A stretch of DNA of 13,253 nucleotides, from NCBI GenBank assembly GCA_002359055.1, contig DEQC01000078.1, forward strand, positions 9,411-22,663, given 5' to 3'. Within the stretch, counting starts at the first letter, position 1, and each line of letters opens with the position of its first letter. Positions 11,669-13,253 of the stretch are shown here, piece after piece. The stretch comes from Flavobacteriales bacterium UBA3376 (GTDB lineage Bacteria > Bacteroidota > Bacteroidia > Flavobacteriales > Weeksellaceae). The position numbers and the translations under genes are program-made. The notes beneath the pieces are model-generated. The model saw only the letters and a program-made list of their open reading frames with translations. It was not told the DNA's origin and did no database searches.

Positions 11669-13253
11669 CCTCTATCTCTTCAATTAGGTCTTTTACTTTT
11701 CTATTTAAGCTTTCTATGATATGAAAATTATTAAAAATAAAAATTTTTGATTTTTTATTTAAATGGTGAAATTGTGAAGTTTTACCGACTATTGTAAAGT
11801 TGTGCTTTATATATCTTATATAAAAATATATGAATTTTTTCCAATATTTTTCGACCAGAACTGGAGTTTGCAATTGATCAACTGGTAATGTATAATTCCA
11901 ATTATTCTTCAAACTATCAAATAAAACCAAAGAAGCTTTATCATCACTATCATCTATAATTTTAGCGGTTATATGTGGGCCATTTTCGCCACCAAACAAA
12001 CCATTTTTCACTACTGGAAGAACATTGCAATTGATCAATACTTCTTTTGTATCCTCTTCAGCTTCGAGTTCAACGCCTGTTATTGTTTCATCGAGCGAAA
12101 CGAATGTTTCAATTGATGGATAATCATCGTTTGGCGTTTCGTATTTCAACAAAAACGATCCTTTTTCTTCAAAAGTTCGTACTGGATAAAGTATTTCAAA
12201 GTTTCTCAAGTCAATTGCTTCATCATGCGTCAAATCATCCTCAATTCGATTCATCCAAATTTGTTTACCTGGTCTTAGATCAAAATCATAATTCTTCATT
12301 GTTTTGAAGATTTTGACAAAATCACCAAAAGTAATGTTAGGAAGTTGAGCAGCTAAATCGACTTTATTGAAATTAGCAACATGCGTTATCAAATCGCCAT
12401 CATTGTCATAAACTTCCATTGGCACAATCAATCCCTCGAATATATCATTATATCCAGGCCACATAAGAGGCAGGAAAATGCCAATATATGTCAGTGTGAT
12501 TTCCTCGCCTGGCTCGATGATCATTTCGAATTTATGCCCCCTTTTTTTTCGATAAATACTATAAATTACAGTTTCATTTAAAAGTAATCTAAAATTCATA
12601 TTTTTTGCAAGCAACTCGCCAGTGATTCGGTATCGAGTGTTTGGTGCTAAAGTAAATTGCGTATGGTAATAACTCACAAGGTCATCATTTATATCTTCAT
12701 CCAAATCAGCATATCCCATTGTTACTTCAATCGTTTCCGGTCTTTCATTGAAATATTCTATTTTTCTAATTGGCATTATAGCCTTTTTAAAATCTTCATC
12801 CTCTAAAACATCGCCGTGAAGCGTGTAACCTTCTTTTGTTATACCAGTACGCAAAATGTGCAAATAGTAGGGCATTGGATAAACAATATTATTGTTTGCT
12901 GCAACATTGAATTCGGTCGATTCTATATTTCGAAGAAATCCAGATCCTGGCGTTCTGAAATTATAAAAACCTCTAAAATGTTCTGCAAAATGCGGTGAAT
13001 CTTTATAAAGTTCATGGCATTCAATCATCGGGAAATTATAATTCACTTGTGGCCACGTTTTGGTCACAACAGTTTCAGCATGATTTACCATATCTGGAAC
13101 ATCCACAATGCCCAAATCAAATGTGTTTATCGATTCGTTCCAACTTGGGAATAGTTCAATCCCATCTCGAATGACACCTTTTAAAGTTTGAGATCCTTCT
13201 TGAATTTCTAAGTATGCCGGAGTCAATTTACCGTCAGCTCTTTGCAAAATCCC
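11649..13253 (-). CDS. Probable phage virion/tail protein, 5' end outside window
   Basis: The minus-strand frame is open from the window edge to a TAG at 11651-11649, at least 534 residues. The only start-like codon near the edge is a TTG at 13247, but the frame stays open through GGG ATT before it, so the real start lies further right. I see no catalytic motif or signal peptide. The sequence is beta-rich and tyrosine/asparagine-rich, with LPNITFGDFVKIFKTM followed by FDLRPGKQIWMNRIEDD and a closing part SKIFIFNNFHIIESLN; this architecture is similar to what I know of tail or baseplate-type proteins in Bacteroidota prophages. The assignment rests on general resemblance only. The C-terminal 70 residues are more AT-rich but look like a natural end. 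Its direction, towards the regulator, would make it the last gene of a leftward structural block. Confidence 0.5.
   Translation of the reverse strand, partial: GILQRADGKLTPAYLEIQEGSQTLKGVIRDGIELFPSWNESINTFDLGIVDVPDMVNHAETVVTKTWPQVNYNFPMIECHELYKDSPHFAEHFRGFYNFRTPGSGFLRNIESTEFNVAANNNIVYPMPYYLHILRTGITKEGYTLHGDVLEDEDFKKAIMPIRKIEYFNERPETIEVTMGYADLDEDINDDLVSYYHTQFTLAPNTRYRITGELLAKNMNFRLLLNETVIYSIYRKKRGHKFEMIIEPGEEITLTYIGIFLPLMWPGYNDIFEGLIVPMEVYDNDGDLITHVANFNKVDLAAQLPNITFGDFVKIFKTMKNYDFDLRPGKQIWMNRIEDDLTHDEAIDLRNFEILYPVRTFEEKGSFLLKYETPNDDYPSIETFVSLDETITGVELEAEEDTKEVLINCNVLPVVKNGLFGGENGPHITAKIIDDSDDKASLVLFDSLKNNWNYTLPVDQLQTPVLVEKYWKKFIYFYIRYIKHNFTIVGKTSQFHHLNKKSKIFIFNNFHIIESLNRKVKDLIEEIEVICRSY

Larger units (their letters stand above)
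8862..13253. mobile_element. Integrated element, probable prophage, left end at tRNA-Glu, right end outside window
   Basis: The chromosomal gene set stops at tRNA-Glu and is followed by a large serine recombinase, small hypothetical genes, a divergent HTH regulator and a phage-like structural gene. I place the left boundary at the tRNA 3' end/terminator, but the exact crossover point cannot be read because the second attachment site lies outside the window. No copy of the tRNA 3' end is seen elsewhere in the window. Confidence 0.7.

Noticed and set aside
11649..11860. Frameshift or truncation at the AT-rich end of the structural gene
   Set aside because: The frame stays open and the sequence SKIFIFNNFHIIESLN resembles a natural C-terminus; I see no better frame.
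12047..12998. Three plus-strand frames of 60 to 86 residues
   Set aside because: They are antisense to the long structural gene and have no recognisable features.
13245..13247. TTG as start codon of the structural gene
   Set aside because: The frame stays open to the window edge, so this TTG is more likely an internal leucine codon.
1..13253. CRISPR array, toxin-antitoxin pair, restriction system or diversity-generating retroelement
   Set aside because: No spaced direct repeats, no reverse transcriptase and no nuclease or methylase motifs were found; the small-gene operon has no recognisable toxin.

Overview
The window looks like the chromosome of a low-GC member of the Bacteroidota, most likely a flavobacterium. 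Several intergenic regions carry the Bacteroidota-type promoter (TAnnTTTG at -7, often with TTG about 17 to 21 bases upstream). The proteins have a flavobacterial character, and a TPP riboswitch controls a TonB-dependent receptor, an arrangement known from this phylum. The species cannot be named from the sequence alone.

Positions 1 to about 8874 are ordinary chromosome. On the minus strand are a MATE-family efflux transporter (its 3' end lies outside the window) and the GTPase MeaB. Divergent from meaB is a tight plus-strand run of three genes: an S66 LD-carboxypeptidase, uracil phosphoribosyltransferase (upp) and a YraN-family protein, separated by 1 to 2 bases. Next come a secreted DUF2147 protein, a strong terminator, a lipoprotein with its own promoter, and then a promoter, TPP riboswitch and TonB-dependent receptor that together read as a thiamine-repressed outer-membrane thiamine uptake gene. 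After another terminator come rpsT (ribosomal protein S20) and an intact tRNA-Glu(TTC), followed at once by a terminator.

From the tRNA rightwards the window is a mobile element, most probably a prophage. Its large serine recombinase is transcribed towards the tRNA, and its last codons are templated by the tRNA terminator and the tRNA 3' end. Upstream of it are four small genes on the same strand: an 81-residue protein, a membrane protein of 94 residues, a 72-residue protein with an Sm-like sequence signature, and a 45-residue protein. Every gene in this set of five overlaps the next by 4 to 22 bases, so it behaves as one translationally coupled unit. Divergent from it is an HTH (Xre/CI-like) regulator; the 137-base region between them holds a well-formed minus-strand promoter and three copies of TTGACA, which suggests a phage-type switch. 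The last gene, converging on the regulator and cut by the window edge, looks like a phage virion or tail protein.

The part least explained by known gene families is the overlapping recombinase operon, especially the Sm-like protein, the 45-residue protein and a possible frameshift site on an eight-A run between the membrane gene and the Sm-like gene.
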